NCBI RefSeq assembly: GCF_004210375.1
Contig: NC_134833.1
Span: forward strand, 24,928,063-24,992,062
Length of the DNA: 64,000 nucleotides
Source: Tachypleus tridentatus
Lineage: Eukaryota > Arthropoda > Merostomata > Xiphosura > Limulidae
Direction: 5' to 3'
The notes beneath the pieces were generated by a model, which worked only from the letters and a program-made list of their open reading frames with translations, was not told the DNA's origin and searched no databases. Position numbers and translations under genes: made by a program. Position 1 is the first letter of the stretch, and the number at the start of each line of letters is the position of its first letter. Shown piece by piece: positions 55,091 through 64,000 of the stretch.

Positions 55091-56380
55091 TATTGGTAGG
55101 TCTCGCAAAGAGCTACTCAGTACCTCTCACTCTTTCACAGGTTTTGATATAAGTGATCCAAAAATCTAAACGCTGTGGGCTCAAGTGAAGTATCTTAGTA
55201 GCATGTGTCTATAGTCGAGCTCTTTTGGTAAGACATTTTTATCACGCGATCAGAGGAACTAATTGTTTAAGAGCTAGCGACAGAAACCTCATGCAGGTAA
55301 CGAACGAAAAGCAGTAAGTATGTTGTAAATTAAACACTCTTCCCAAACATATTATAGATCAGAAGCTTAAGGAAGAGGGAAGGGACGATACCCAATCTAC
55401 CATTTTATGCGAACACTAACAAAAGTAGCCGCTCCAAGCAGGTGTAGCGAGCGGCGTTTCCTTACACTTTTAACCAAACCCACCATTCAAAGTTTATTTG
55501 AAAGACAAAAATAAAAATCTCCACGGGTTGTTCTCTGACTTTCGTAATGCATGTAGGGTGCGGGATCCACACAACAGAAACAAGGTGACACCGACGATTG
55601 CACACCTTATTTAGAAGCAAATATATGTGTGTGTGTGTGTGTAACTACTATAGAGAATTAAATTTTCCAACAATAACAAGAGTGTTTGATATTGCGATAT
55701 CGAACGGAAAGGCAAGTAGAAAAACAAAAAAACGTTACAAAACAGTAAAAGCAAATTTGAAAGTTTTGCAGTGAAAGCAAACCTCGAAGCAAACGTCTTG
55801 AGCACAAGTAGCAAATTTGTTCGCGGCACGCTTCTGACTCACAAAGGGTAGTAACCGAGTGTGACAGGTGCTGCGGTAGTAACTGTTGCAGTTTGAAACA
55901 CACACCTTGTTCCTTTACTCATTCTGTTTCAATAACGTCAGTGAATGATCCCCAGTTTTTTCAATGTACTTCGATCAATATCCATACACTTCTTTAGCGA
56001 GAGAGAAAACAGCGACTTCTGAGACGCTATTACTAGAGGGTAACAAGCGTTTAATACTATTTTGTTGAAAGGAAGGAGGTGAGCAGGTTAATTAATGTGT
56101 ATAGCCAAATGACCAATAAAACAAGGTGAAAATTAAATTTAATAAATAATTATACTCCTAAGCTCATGTAAAAAACTAAATTCAGAAAACACATCTTTAA
56201 GTGATGGAAAATAGGCCTGTAACGAGAGGAAACCACCATATTTTGTGTAAGTGAAAGAAATATAAAGAAGGAAAAATCCTAACATGTGACTAAAAGACGT
56301 TTCAGACGGATCTCAGAGACCTAATTGATCAATTAAGTGTTCCACGTCGATGACACACACGCCTGTATGGGACAGTTTCT
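55091..56380 (+). repeat. 5S intergenic spacer, plus orientation, diverged copy
   Basis: Starts GGTAGGTCTCGCAAAGAGCT, which follows the 5S gene and its T-tract at 59571 and, on the other strand, at 62520. It can be followed against the minus-strand spacers in order: TAACGAACGAAA, CACTCTTCCCAAAC, GTAGTAACCGAGTGTGACAG, CATACACTTCTTTAGCGAGAG, GTGTATAGCCAAATGA and GACACACACGCCTGT. No 5S gene precedes it, so a breakpoint lies near 55091. At about 56380 it stops abruptly where retrotransposon ORF2 begins; the rest of the spacer, the 5S 5' half and ORF1 are missing there. Confidence 0.8.
55625..55642. repeat. (TG)n run
   Basis: A short TG tract in the plus-oriented spacer; it is absent from the minus-oriented spacer copies. 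Confidence 0.9.
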
Positions 56381-59300
56381 AACTTTGAAATAATTGTTTT
56401 AAAGTAATATTTGTGGTGTTGGCATATTTATACATAATCGATGTAACGCTCGTGTTATTCATAATGGCTGTGATTTTGAAGGTCGTGTACGTTGGCTTGA
56501 TGGGTTTTGGCGTACCTTTATACGTATTGTTTGTATATATGCCCTGATGGGTGAGACTGATCGAAATTTTTGTTTCCATAATCTGGATCAGTATTTAATA
56601 TCTAGTCGCCCCCTTATTGGTTGCGGTGATTTTAATTGTATTTCTGACCCACTTTTAGACAAATGTGAATGGAATTTTTTAAGCAGTATGGTCTCATATG
56701 AAGATTTAAAGAATATTATGTGTACCTATTCATTGTGTGATATTTGATAGAGGTTACATCCCAATTTAAAGGAATTTACTTGGACGAATAGATCTATTTC
56801 AACTCGTATTCACCGCTTTTTAGTTTCAATTCAACTTTTTCAAGGCTCAGTATTTTGTCGTATTCTTTCTTGTACATTTTCTGATCATGGTTTTGTGGAA
56901 CTTTGCCTTTATAATATTTCAACGATTTCTTTTGGACCTGGTTATTTTATGTTAAATACGTCTAAATAAATCATGTTGCATGATTCCTTTACCAATGCTC
57001 TTCTTAATCTCTGGTCTGTATTTGCTTCAGCTCATCCTGATTTTCGTTGGTGGTGTAACTTCAAAACAGCTGTCAAGCTCTGGCAATTCGTATTTCAAAA
57101 GCAATTTGTCGAGAACGTCTATCTCATATTAAAGAGCTACAACACAAAATATAAACTGCTAATTTGAATCCTCTCTTAACTAGCGATGAGAAACGTATTA
57201 AACGTGTTTTACGTAGTGCTTTAAACGATCTATTACAGGCTCGTTTGGGAGGTGCCATTATTTGTTCTAAGGCAAATTTATTGTCGGATTGAGAAACGGT
57301 CACAAATTATTTCATTTGTCGGGAATGTCGCAATGGTGGGCGAAAATGCTTAACTTCTCTGACAACAGACAGCGGAAAAATAACTGGTACGTCGAATATT
57401 TGACCTGTTGTAGAATCTTACTTTACTCATTTATTTGCTCGTTACAATTGTGATTCTTCCTTGGTTTCCTATTTTTTTAAATAACTTGCCTCAACTTTCT
57501 TTCACACACAATGATAGATTGGCTGCAACTATAACGTATGACGAATGCCACATTGCTTTAAAATCGATGGAAGGTGGGAAATCGCAGGTTTGTATGGCTT
57601 ACCTAAATAATTTTATATTCGTTATTTTCACTTATTTGGTGCTAAATGTATTCAGCTAATAAATGATGACTTCAGTGATGGTTTTTCACCTAATTTTGCT
57701 CGAGGTGTTATTTCGCATATTCCCCAAACAAATCGTGATTGCAGTTTAATTCAAAATTGGCGCTTATTACTCTTTTGAATGTTGACTATAAAATCTTAAC
57801 CAAAGTTTTAACACTTCGTTGCGACCCGTCTTGGCTGACGTCATTAGTCTTGATCAAGCTTGTGCCGTTTCCGGTCGTCGTTTTTGTGATCTACTACATC
57901 TCATTCGCGATGTTATTATGTTCGAGAACGAAACGCTGACTGCGCTGTTGTGTCTGTTGTCAGGAATATGAATTTGACCGCATATCACACGATTATCTGT
58001 TCCGTGTTCTGTCGGCTTTTCGGTTTCTCCCTGTGTTTGTTGATTACATTCGTAGATTATATCTATCTGCTGAAAGGTGTGTTGGTTAACGGTTTTTTCA
58101 GGGATTTATTTCCCATTCATAGATCGTTCCATCAAGGTTGTAGTCTATCCGTGGTCTTGTATGTTTTGTGTTTGGAACCACTTTTGCGTAAGATGACACT
58201 TTATTTTGGACGTTGTGGTCTTCCTGTTACTGTTGAGTTTGTTGAGTATGTTGCATTTGCTGATAATGTATCGTTTATTTGTCGATCTCGAGACAGTGTA
58301 CATCATATGTTTTCGTTACTTGATTTATTTTGTTTTTTTTTCAGGGGCAAAAGTTAAGCGTGAAAAAGCACTTGGTTTGTTGTTGGGGCCGTGGGTGTCG
58401 AGCATCGTTGACTTGTATCCTATTCAGTGGTCTTGAGATAATATCCAGATGTTTGGAGTTCTGTTTGGTGGAATCTCTGGTCGTGCTAACTGGGAGCGTC
58501 TCCTTTCTTCTTTTCACACAAATCTAAATGATTCATTTTATTGTCACTTTTCATTGCGAGAGAGAGCGTTATATTTTAATGTATTTCATTGTTTTAAACT
58601 GTGGTTTAATGGGGTATATTTCCGATTGAACGATCACATTTGGCTGTATTACTTAGTAATCTTTCGAAGTTTTTCTGGAAGAGTAAGAACTCGTTTATTC
58701 GTCGGGATATTTTATATTTATTTGTCACTAATGGTGGATCGAGAGTGTGTGATATGAAACTGAAATTACAGGCTTTTATTTTATTTCATGTTGTGGATCT
58801 TCTTAGTCCCAGGCATGCTCAATGGAAATATTTTGCGCGATTTTGGTTTGGTTTTCATTTACATCACTTACGATCTGAATTTCTCTCTAATGCTTCACCA
58901 CGTTCATCTTTTCATTTACTGCATTTTTACAATTCACTTTTCATTTACTGCATTTTTACAATTCACTGTTGAGGCTTTACAGGGAATGCTGTTCTCAGTT
59001 TTGTGAATTTGACTGGTCGTAAGCAACGGTTAAAGTCATTTTTAACAAACTTTTAACGGTATCTGAGACACCTATAATATTTATGTTGTATCCAGGTTTG
59101 AGGTTAACTTGGCAATGGAAGTATGTGACACATATTTCGTATCATCCTCGAGTTTTTTTTTTATCTTAATTGGAAATTATGACACCAAGTCCTGCCTACT
59201 CAGTCGTTTTTGTTTCGGCATCATATTGAATCTCCGTCGCGTCATTCCTGTTTCTTACATGAAGATGTTGAACATTTGTTTAATACGTGTCGTGTAATTT

Positions 59301-59506
59301 GTCCTGTGTGGAAAAGATGTGTTACTTTCCTCAGCTGTTGTTCTGATGGTTTAGTTGTTTTTTTTTTTCCATGTATATTATCTGTTGGATAATTCTAGTA
59401 AACTCCATGTATAACTGTAATTGTCAACAAGATTGTCATTGTAATTTTGTTATAATTTTCTATAATGCATGTAGTTTGTTTCTTTGTTTTTTAATAATAA
59501 ATAAAG
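56381..59506 (+). pseudogene. Tx1/L1-type retrotransposon ORF2, decayed, 5'-truncated
   Basis: ORF2 of a non-LTR retrotransposon, normally one protein with AP-like endonuclease, reverse transcriptase and C-terminal zinc motif. Endonuclease blocks: NICGVGIFIHNR (56403), RIVCIYA, IGCGDFNCIS (56616-56642), TWTNRS and FSDHGF (about 56876-56893), holding the catalytic GDFN and SDH residues. RT blocks: MEGGKS (57565), LLNVDYKILTKVLTLR (57770), DRISHDYLFRVLSAF (about 57976), FHQGCSLSVVLYVL (about 58125) and VAFADNVSFIC (58250). The last replaces the catalytic YADD, so the second Asp is Asn. GGISGRANWERLLSSF follows at 58470, and a C-terminal LHEDVEHLFNTC (59253-59290). Stops (from 56747) and frameshifts throughout kill it. 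The 3' end is an AATAAATAAAG tail abutting 5S sequence. Confidence 0.85.
58908..58965 (+). repeat. 29-bp tandem duplication within ORF2 remnant
   Basis: The 29-bp segment beginning CTTTTCATTTACTGC occurs twice back to back with no differences, so it is a recent replication slip in the dead ORF2. Confidence 0.9.
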
Positions 59507-59570
59507 AGCAACGTCGGGCCCGGTTAGTATTTGAGAAAATGACCATCTGTGAATATCAGGTGATGACGAC
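59507..59570 (+). pseudogene. 5S rRNA 3' half (nt 55-118), plus strand
   Basis: AGCAACGTCGGGCCCGGTTA begins the match to 5S nt 55 onward and runs to GATGACGAC, followed by the T8 terminator. Against the intact gene at 62548-62665 it has about ten changes, most of them C-to-T or G-to-A. Nt 1-54 are replaced by the retrotransposon 3' end, so the internal promoter is split and the gene cannot work. Confidence 0.9.
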
Positions 59571-59935
59571 TTTTTTTTCACGTTCAAATTGGTACGTCTC
59601 GCAAAGAGCTGATCGATACTTCTCACTTTTTCACAAGTTCTGATAGAAGAGATAAAAAAAATCCTTCTCGAAAGAACGTGGTGGGCTCAAGTGAAGTGCT
59701 TTAATATGATGTGTCGATAATGGTAAACTCTTGGGAAGACATTTTTGTCGTGGGAACTAATCTACTTTTCCATCAGCTATAGAGGAAAAATCCATGCAAG
59801 TAACGAACGAAAGTCATCAAGTCAGTTAATTAAACACGCTTCCGAAACGTATTCTTGACCAGAGGCTTTAGCGAACAAAACGGAATTCAAACCATCATTT
59901 CCTGCGATCGTCAAGAAAAGTACCAGCTCCAAGCA
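59571..59935 (+). repeat. 5S intergenic spacer start, plus orientation
   Basis: T8 terminator, then GGTACGTCTCGCAAAGAGCT and the same ordered blocks as 55091-55450 and the reverse complement of 62190-62547. It ends at CAGCTCCAAGCA, where all other spacer copies continue AGGTG but this one switches to ORF1 read backwards. Confidence 0.85.
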
Positions 59936-60752
59936 CGGATTCCAGCAGGGGGATAACTACTAGCCCGTTCCCTGGCCCCACCAGAAACCGTCAGTCGACT
60001 GGAAGATACATCCACCCAAGGGGTAGCTGTAGTCTCCATTGAAAGGGAAACCTCCGAATCAGCGCGTTGACGAACAGACAGTCTTTCAGCGTCTTCAGGT
60101 ACTGCACGAGAAGCAACAACAGTGGCCACGTCAGCGTCGTCACAAGAAGAAGGCCGAGGAACAACAAGCTTGGGACAACGTTGTCGAACATGTCCTTGCA
60201 CATGACAATGTCGGCAAATAAACTGGGGACAATCGCGATATAAATGATCCGCCCCCAAACATAAATTACACACTTTTGACTGGCGATAATGCTTCACCTT
60301 TAACATAACCGCCTTGCCCAAAGTATCAAAAACTTTCACAACGTACGGCAAAGAGATACACTTTTCACTAAAGACACACGAACATGGCGTATACCTAAAT
60401 ATATGCCCTGGTCTCTCTTCCACACTATAGGGCTCCTTACTTCACAAGCAAAATCCTTAAGTTTATTTAGAAGAACATCATCGGCTATATATTCTGGTAC
60501 TTCCATAAAAGAAACAGTAATAGTGCGTTTAGTTACACCATTAGCCAAACAATGTACACCATTTACAACAAGACCAGCATCGACAGCTAGGTCCACGTAG
60601 GCAGGGAGAACAAAAGTTACCTCACACCCTCCCGGGCGAGGAACAACAGCAGTAACCGAAGCAGCACCAAACGTATTCATAACAGCATGGATCACGTCCA
60701 CATGGTTTGAATTGGAAGTTTCCACAAACACCGTGCGATGCATTAATTCCAT
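59936..60752 (-). CDS. Tx1-type retrotransposon ORF1 (CCHC gag-like), 3'-cut, one frameshift
   Basis: Encodes the RNA-binding ORF1 protein of a Tx1-clade non-LTR retrotransposon. From ATG at 60752 it reads MELMHRTVFVETSNS, then VNGVHCLANGV, TITVSFMEVPEYIADDVLLN (the VSFMxVPxxI block typical of Tx1 ORF1) and SPIVWKRD. After a one-base frameshift near 60360 come YVVKVFDTLGKAVMLKVKHY and two zinc knuckles, CNLCLGADHLYRDC and CRHCHVQGHVRQRC (both C-x2-C-x4-H-x4-C). A Ser/Arg-rich C-terminal part then ends artificially at the breakpoint near 59936; the stop codon lies in spacer. About 272 codons remain. Only one lesion in about 800 bp suggests a young copy. The start codon lies five bases past the 5S junction. 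Confidence 0.85.
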
Positions 60753-60757
60753 ACTTG

Positions 60758-60818
60758 CGTTGCTTAGCTTCGGTGATCGGACGAGAGCCGGCGCTTTCAA
60801 CGTGGTATGAACGATGAC
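60758..60818 (-). pseudogene. 5S rRNA 5' half (nt 1-61), minus strand
   Basis: Runs from GTCATCGTTCATACCACG (nt 1 at 60818) to AAGCTAAGCAACG (nt 61 at 60758), then directly into retrotransposon ORF1. It differs from the intact gene at only one position in 61. The break falls in the A-box part of the internal promoter, so the gene is inactivated. Confidence 0.92.
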
Positions 60819-62547
60819 AGTTTAATTTTCTTTCTTATTTGGTGTTTTAAGTGTTACTCTAAAAGAAAATCGTTGTCGCAGCCCAAAATTTCCTAGTTGT
60901 GAAATATAAGAGATGCTTTAGGAATTCACTTTTACTGGAGGACGCTGGAAAGTGGAGCCTGATAACTCTGGTTTGCGTTACACATCCCCGGAACTACACG
61001 AGTGTCATTTCGGGGGTATGGAAACTGTCGCTCACAGGCGTGTGTGTCATTCACATGGAACACTTAAATTGATCAATTTAGCCTCTGAGAACTTTTCTCA
61101 AACGTCTTTTAGTCACATGTTGGTGTTTATGTCTTCTTTATATTTCTTTCGGACCTACTTTCGGAAAATCTGGTATTTTACTCTCGTTACACAGGCCCAC
61201 ATCCCATCACTTACAGATGTGTGTGCAGAATTTAGATTTTAACACGAGCTTGCATCGGGATTAGAATTATTTAATATTCACCTTCTTTTATTCGTCATTT
61301 GGCTATACACATTAATTTACCTGTGTTTATTAACGTGTATTTTGGTTTCCATCGGGAGAAGTCGTGTGTGCTCGCCTCCTTCTCCCCCTACAACAAAATA
61401 GTATTAAACGCTGGTTACCGTCTAGTGGGAGTGCCTCAGAAGTCGCTCTTTTGTCTCTCGCTAAAGAAGTGTATGGATATTAATGAAAGTACGTTGCAAA
61501 AACTGGGAATAATTCTCTGACGTTATAGAAACAGAATGAATAAAGGAACAGCACCTGTCACACTCGGCTACTACCGTTCGCGAGTCGGAAGCGTGCCACG
61601 TACCGAGTTCCTACTTATCTGAAGACGTTTCCTTCGCGTTTTGCTTGCACTGCTATGTTGACAATTTTGCTTTTACTGTTTTGTAACTCTTTTTTTTTTC
61701 TTGTTGTTTCTACTCACCTATTTTGTTTTATACTCCAATAGCAAAGACTCTTGTCGTTATTGGAAAGTTAATTTTCAAATGTACATACATATAAAATAGA
61801 TATTTGATTTATAAATAAGGTGTTCAATCGTCGGTGTCTCCGAGTGAAGTCTCTCTCTGCTGGGTTATATTTCTAGACAAAGTAATTTTACAAAACGTAG
61901 CGAACGAACGTTATGTAAGGAAACTCGAAATATTTGTCGCATCGCCTTTTCTGTGTAGCAGACAGATCCCTCGACAATTGCTTTTCCCAGGCAAAACGTG
62001 CACGAGCGAGACAATTTTGTGAAATAGGGAAACGTTTTAAATTCCATCTGTATAAGACTGCCTTAGATTGATGTGGGCTGGATCTACTCGTTAACGAAGT
62101 TTCTGTTTTGTAGACTTCGCACCCTTTGTGCATTCCGAAGATCGACCCGCGAAGATAGTTTATTTCTTTTCTCTCAATATACGTCTGATTGGAGGAGTTT
62201 GGTTTAAAGTGAAATGGAACGCGGCTCACGCCACCTGCTTAGAGAGCTGCTACTTTTCTTGAACGATCGCAGGAAATGAATGTTTGAACTTCGTTTTCGA
62301 AGCGTGTTTTATCAACTGACTTGTTGATGGAAAAGTTGATTAGTTCCTATAACAAAATGTTTTCCCAACAGTTTACCATTATAAACACTTAGTATTAAGG
62401 CACTTCAATTGAGCCAACCAATTTCTTTCTCTCTTTCGGGAAGGATTTTTTATCTCTTAAATCAGAAATTGTGAAAAAAGTGAGAGGTATCGATCAGCTC
62501 TTTGCGAGACCTACAAATTTCAACGTGAAAAAAAAAAAAAAAAAAAA
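60819..62547 (-). repeat. 5S intergenic spacer, minus array, unit 1
   Basis: About 1.73 kb between two 5S genes. It is nearly identical to 62666-64000 over the part present, with a constant offset of 1,847-1,849 bp and indels only at a G run (61014/62863) and an A run (61500/63348). Small open frames repeat identically in both units because the units are identical, not because they are genes. No U1, U2, U6 or spliced-leader gene is seen in the spacer. Confidence 0.9.
62528..62547 (-). terminator. RNA polymerase III terminator of 5S (T20)
   Basis: Twenty consecutive T on the 5S sense strand immediately after the last 5S base. The plus-strand half-gene has T8 at the same place. Confidence 0.9.
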
Positions 62548-62665
62548 GTCATCATCACCCGGTATTCCCAGGTGGTCACCCTCCCAAGTACTAACCGGGC
62601 CCGCCGTTGCTTAGCTTCGGTGATCGGACGAGAACCGGCGCTTTCAACGTGGTATGAACGATGAC
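62548..62665 (-). rRNA. 5S rRNA: 5S ribosomal RNA, complete (118 nt)
   Basis: The sense strand begins GTCATCGTTCATACCACGTT and ends ACCGGGTGATGATGAC. The ends pair (GTCATC with GATGAC) to form helix I. Internal promoter elements are intact: A box/IE around GAAGCTAAGCAACGGCGGGC and C box around GGTTAGTACTTGGGAGGGTG. The family-wide stretch CGTCCGATCACCGAAGCTAA is present. Transcribed by RNA polymerase III with TFIIIA; the product joins the large ribosomal subunit. It is the only whole 5S gene in the window; the next is predicted beyond the right edge. Confidence 0.96.
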
Positions 62666-64000
62666 AGTTTAATTTTCTTTCTTATTTGGTGTTTTAAGTG
62701 TTACTCTAAAAGAAAATCGTTGTCGCAGCCCAAAATTTCCTAGTTGTGAAATATAAGAGATGCTTTAGGAATTCACTTTTACTGGAGGACGCTGGAAAGT
62801 GGAGCCTGATAACTCTGGTTTGCGTTACACATCCCCGGAACTACACGAGTGTCATTTCGGGGGGTATGGAAACTGTCGCTCACAGGCGTGTGTGTCATTC
62901 ACATGGAACACTTAAATTGATCAATTTAGCCTCTGAGAACTTTTCTCAAACGTCTTTTAGTCACATGTTGGTGTTTATGTCTTCTTTATATTTCTTTCGG
63001 ACCTACTTTCGGAAAATCTGGTATTTTACTCTCGTTACACAGGCCCACATCCCATCACTTACAGATGTGTGTGCAGAATTTAGATTTTAACACGAGCTTG
63101 CATCGGGATTAGAATTATTTAATATTCACCTTCTTTTATTCGTCATTTGGCTATACACATTAATTTACCTGTGTTTATTAACGTGTATTTTGGTTTCCAT
63201 CGGGAGAAGTCGTGTGTGCTCGCCTCCTTCTCCCCCTACAACAAAATAGTATTAAACGCTGGTTACCGTCTAGTGGGAGTGCCTCAGAAGTCGCTCTTTT
63301 GTCTCTCGCTAAAGAAGTGTATGGATATTAATGAAAGTACGTTGCAAAAAACTGGGAATAATTCTCTGACGTTATAGAAACAGAATGAATAAAGGAACAG
63401 CACCTGTCACACTCGGCTACTACCGTTCGCGAGTCGGAAGCGTGCCACGTACCGAGTTCCTACTTATCTGAAGACGTTTCCTTCGCGTTTTGCTTGCACT
63501 GCTATGTTGACAATTTTGCTTTTACTGTTTTGTAACTCTTTTTTTTTTCTTGTTGTTTCTACTCACCTATTTTGTTTTATACTCCAATAGCAAAGACTCT
63601 TGTCGTTATTGGAAAGTTAATTTTCAAATGTACATACATATAAAATAGATATTTGATTTATAAATAAGGTGTTCAATCGTCGGTGTCTCCGAGTGAAGTC
63701 TCTCTCTGCTGGGTTATATTTCTAGACAAAGTAATTTTACAAAACGTAGCGAACGAACGTTATGTAAGGAAACTCGAAATATTTGTCGCATCGCCTTTTC
63801 TGTGTAGCAGACAGATCCCTCGACAATTGCTTTTCCCAGGCAAAACGTGCACGAGCGAGACAATTTTGTGAAATAGGGAAACGTTTTAAATTCCATCTGT
63901 ATAAGACTGCCTTAGATTGATGTGGGCTGGATCTACTCGTTAACGAAGTTTCTGTTTTGTAGACTTCGCACCCTTTGTGCATTCCGAAGATCGACCCGCG
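62666..64000 (-). repeat. 5S intergenic spacer, minus array, unit 2 (cut by window end)
   Basis: Second tandem copy of the spacer, upstream of the complete 5S gene. It begins next to the gene with an A/T-rich stretch (AAGAAAGAAAATTAAACT on the sense strand just before nt 1) and matches unit 1 almost base for base to the window end. Confidence 0.92.

Noticed and set aside
57950-58357. 135-codon plus-strand protein as an independent gene
   Set aside because: It contains RT motifs and is one surviving frame segment of the decayed ORF2.
59507-60818. One single 5S insertion simply inverted by twin priming
   Set aside because: The two halves differ greatly in age (about ten changes versus one), and flanking spacers are also inverted, so two insertions plus a rearrangement fit better.
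60952-63377. Repeated small open frames (at 61299/63147 and 61834/63683) as a duplicated gene family
   Set aside because: They recur because the 5S spacer is tandemly repeated. They have no motif, and frames on both strands are equally preserved.

Overview
This is a eukaryotic, AT-rich, intron- and transposon-laden window. It is most likely from a chelicerate arthropod, and my best guess is a horseshoe crab. That guess rests on a tRNA-headed SINE (positions 1-189, 39894-40166 and 46005-46264) that I associate with horseshoe-crab genomes; it is recollection, not a search. There are no bacterial-type genes, operons or CRISPR arrays.

Left four-fifths (1126-51539): one complete protein-coding gene on the plus strand, eIF3d (translation initiation factor eIF3 subunit d, the cap-binding subunit). 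It has 15 coding exons, all GT-AG and phase-consistent, giving 1,683 nt including the stop (560 residues) spread over about 50.4 kb. The introns hold old mobile elements: two tRNA-derived SINE families, two hAT transposase pseudogenes (about 21.6-23.35 kb and 26.5-27.5 kb), a DIRS-like retroelement remnant (about 14-14.8 kb), a Tc1-like pseudogene (about 32-32.8 kb), a Penelope-like element 3' end (45.4-45.8 kb), two short hairpin relatives of it with clean target duplications (4015-4213, 6879-7090), and at least two unnamed ancient repeat families.

Just downstream of eIF3d (51938-54090) lies a 2.15-kb DNA transposon. It has long imperfect terminal inverted repeats beginning CACTGGGGAACACT and a TAA target duplication. 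Inside, on the minus strand, is a broken gene of a protein family common as 'uncharacterized' proteins in arthropod genomes.

Right end (55091-64000): a 5S rRNA locus. A complete 118-nt 5S gene (62548-62665, minus) sits in a tandem array with a unit of about 1.85 kb. Two other 5S genes are split by non-LTR retrotransposons of Tx1/L1 type. A plus-strand copy contributes a decayed ORF2 (endonuclease + reverse transcriptase, 56381-59506) joined to 5S nt 55-118. A minus-strand copy contributes a near-intact ORF1 (two CCHC knuckles, 59936-60752) joined to 5S nt 1-61. The two half genes overlap by AGCAACG, as expected for a 5S-specific retrotransposon making a target-site duplication. The plus- and minus-oriented 5S segments face each other across a breakpoint near 59935/59936. 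This 5S-targeting element is the most interesting system in the window.
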